NCBI GenBank assembly: GCA_964412105.1
Contig: CAYPNM010000088.1
Coordinates: 1-7,352, forward strand
Direction of reading: 5' to 3'
Origin: JAKAGZ01 sp964412105
GTDB taxonomy: Bacteria; Bacteroidota; Ignavibacteria; Ignavibacteriales; Ignavibacteriaceae
DNA length: 7,352 nt
In this document: positions 6,615-7,352 of the stretch, piece by piece
How positions within the stretch are numbered: position 1 is the stretch's first letter
Layout: the number at the start of each line of letters is the position of its first letter
Notes under the pieces: generated by a model
Seen by the model: the letters and a program-made list of their open reading frames with translations, nothing else
What the model was told of the DNA's origin: nothing
Databases searched by the model: none
Made by a program: the position numbers and the translations under genes

Positions 6615-6716
6615 TAAGCTACGTCAGGCAAAACTGGAAACCCACTGAATTATTGATTTTCAAGATAAGGAATCATTTCTATTTATTAAATATTGATTTT
6701 TAGAATAGCACTTTCT

Positions 6717-6745
6717 TTGACAGTAAAAATTCATTAAAAGATTAT
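6717..6745 (+). promoter_or_regulatory. Candidate sigma-70-like promoter for the YdeI-family gene
   Basis: A perfect -35 hexamer TTGACA (6717-6722) is followed after exactly 17 nt by GATTAT (6740-6745), a 4 of 6 match to TATAAT. Transcription would begin near 6752 and leave a leader of about 90 nt before the ATG. If the host is in Bacteroidota, its main sigma factor prefers TTG/TAnnTTTG, which weakens this candidate. Confidence 0.3.
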
Positions 6746-6830
6746 CGTTGATTTTACCTGATATTTTATTGAAATTGAGTAAAAATTAGTCGGCACCTTT
6801 TCTAACCATACATTAAGTTCACTTTATTTC

Positions 6831-6834
6831 GGAG
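6831..6834 (+). promoter_or_regulatory. Ribosome binding site of the YdeI-family gene
   Basis: GGAG sits nine bases before the ATG at 6844 and supports that start. It is the only clear Shine-Dalgarno core in this window: none of the minus-strand genes has one. Confidence 0.6.
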
Positions 6835-6843
6835 TATCAGTAT

Positions 6844-7352
6844 ATGAGAAGACAGAACCCTAAGGTTGATACATTTTTAAGTAAAGCTAAAAAGTGGGGT
6901 AAAGAATTTGAGCAATTGAGAACGATCGTTCTTAACTGCGGGCTGACCGAAGAATATAAGTGGATGCATCCTTGTTACACATTCGAGAAAAAAAACATCG
7001 TTTTAATACATGGATTTAAAGAATACTGTGCCCTATTGTTTTTCAAAGGCGCCTTATTAAAAGATAGCAATGATATTCTAATTCGGCAAACCGAAAATGT
7101 GCAGGCTGCACGCCAGATTCGATTTACAAATGTTCGGGAAATTGATAAGAGTAAATCCATTTTGAAAAAATATATTTATGAAGCCGTTGAAGTGGAAAAA
7201 GCCGGTTTGAAAGTGAAAATGAAAAAAACTAAAGACTTTAAAGTTCCTGAAGAGTTCCAAAAAAAATTAAAAGAAATCCCTTCCCTGAAAACTGCTTTTA
7301 ATGCGTTGACTCCAGGTAGGCAAAGAGCATACATCTATTATTTTTCACAGGC
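6844..7352 (+). CDS. YdeI/OmpD-associated family protein with DUF1801 domain (3' end cut off by window edge)
   Basis: The open frame gives 169 codons with no stop before the window edge; relatives are about 190-200 residues, so perhaps 25 are missing. The N-terminal DUF1801-type (YdhG-like) domain shows YKWMHPCYTF (39-48) and a block from IHGFKEYCALLFFKGALLKD (55-74) to QAARQIRFT (88-96), all typical of YdeI proteins. The C-terminal part, with KTAFNALTPGRQRAYIYYFSQ near 149-169, matches the OmdA-like region, whose usual ALTPGRQR motif is intact. A GGAG ribosome binding site supports the start. The biochemical role of the family is not established; members have been linked to stress or peptide resistance in some bacteria, which cannot be assumed here. 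Soluble and highly basic, with no signal peptide or membrane segment. It is transcribed divergently from everything else in the window. Confidence 0.9.
   Translation, partial: MRRQNPKVDTFLSKAKKWGKEFEQLRTIVLNCGLTEEYKWMHPCYTFEKKNIVLIHGFKEYCALLFFKGALLKDSNDILIRQTENVQAARQIRFTNVREIDKSKSILKKYIYEAVEVEKAGLKVKMKKTKDFKVPEEFQKKLKEIPSLKTAFNALTPGRQRAYIYYFSQ

Larger units (their letters stand above)
6615..6843. other. Divergent intergenic region
   Basis: This 229-bp AT-rich region separates the divergently transcribed acyltransferase-ruvB unit (minus) from the YdeI-family gene (plus), so it must carry promoters for both. It contains a plus-strand sigma-70-like promoter candidate (6717-6745) and three copies of TTGATTTT (6653-6660, 6693-6700, 6748-6755). 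On the minus strand CAGTTTTG (6636-6629) matches TAnnTTTG at all but one fixed base, but has no well-placed -33 partner and would leave only a very short leader. I see no RNA gene and no ORF. Confidence 0.6.

Noticed and set aside
6682..6711. Weak inverted repeat CTATT...AATAG
   Set aside because: The arms are only five bases of AT-rich sequence with a long loop; chance is the simplest explanation.
6975..7260. Two overlapping minus-strand frames of about 60 codons
   Set aside because: Both are antisense to the well-supported YdeI-family gene, whose plus-strand translation matches conserved family motifs throughout.
1..7352. CRISPR array, tRNA/rRNA, insertion sequence, phage or defence genes
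   Set aside because: I saw no regularly spaced repeats, tRNA-like cloverleaf, transposase or integrase motifs or terminal inverted repeats. The recognised proteins are transport, repair and metabolic families.

Overview
This is an AT-rich bacterial chromosomal segment with tightly packed genes, nearly all on the minus strand. The minus-strand starts lack Shine-Dalgarno sequences and sit behind A/T-rich leaders. The region upstream of phnD contains a TAnnTTTG element, the -7 promoter motif of Bacteroidota. Together with the style of the RuvB protein, this suggests the Bacteroidota/Ignavibacteria/Chlorobi group. That assignment is an inference from style, not from a marker search.

Layout, following minus-strand transcription from right to left. 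(1) An apparent operon starts at about 6614. It holds a multi-pass membrane protein of the HGSNAT/DUF1624 acyltransferase family (6614-5520), then the Holliday-junction helicase gene ruvB (5511-4480, 8-nt gap), then a Rieske non-haem iron oxygenase (4473-3352, 6-nt gap). (2) A 118-bp gap carrying a plausible promoter follows. After it comes a compact phnD-phnC-phnE operon for an ABC importer of the phosphonate/phosphite/phosphate class: binding protein 3233-2313, ATPase 2313-1552, permease 1555-479. Its gene junctions overlap by 1 and 4 nt. (3) A 122-bp gap holds an 11-bp-period direct repeat. After it, pstB, the phosphate-importer ATPase, starts at 356 and runs off the left edge. On the plus strand, beyond a 229-bp divergent intergenic region, a YdeI/DUF1801-family gene starts at 6844 and runs off the right edge.

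The left half reads as a phosphorus-acquisition block, with a PhnDCE-type importer directly next to pstB. No phosphonate-cleaving gene is visible, so the importer may carry phosphate, phosphite or a phosphonate. The right half links a housekeeping DNA-repair gene with two genes unrelated to repair. The most interesting points are the Rieske oxygenase, whose inter-subunit bridging position is Glu as in choline/carnitine-type enzymes, its position next to a phosphonate-class importer, and the phnE-pstB junction. I see no CRISPR array, RNA gene, insertion sequence, phage or defence system. Most of the window is ordinary chromosome rather than an obvious new system.
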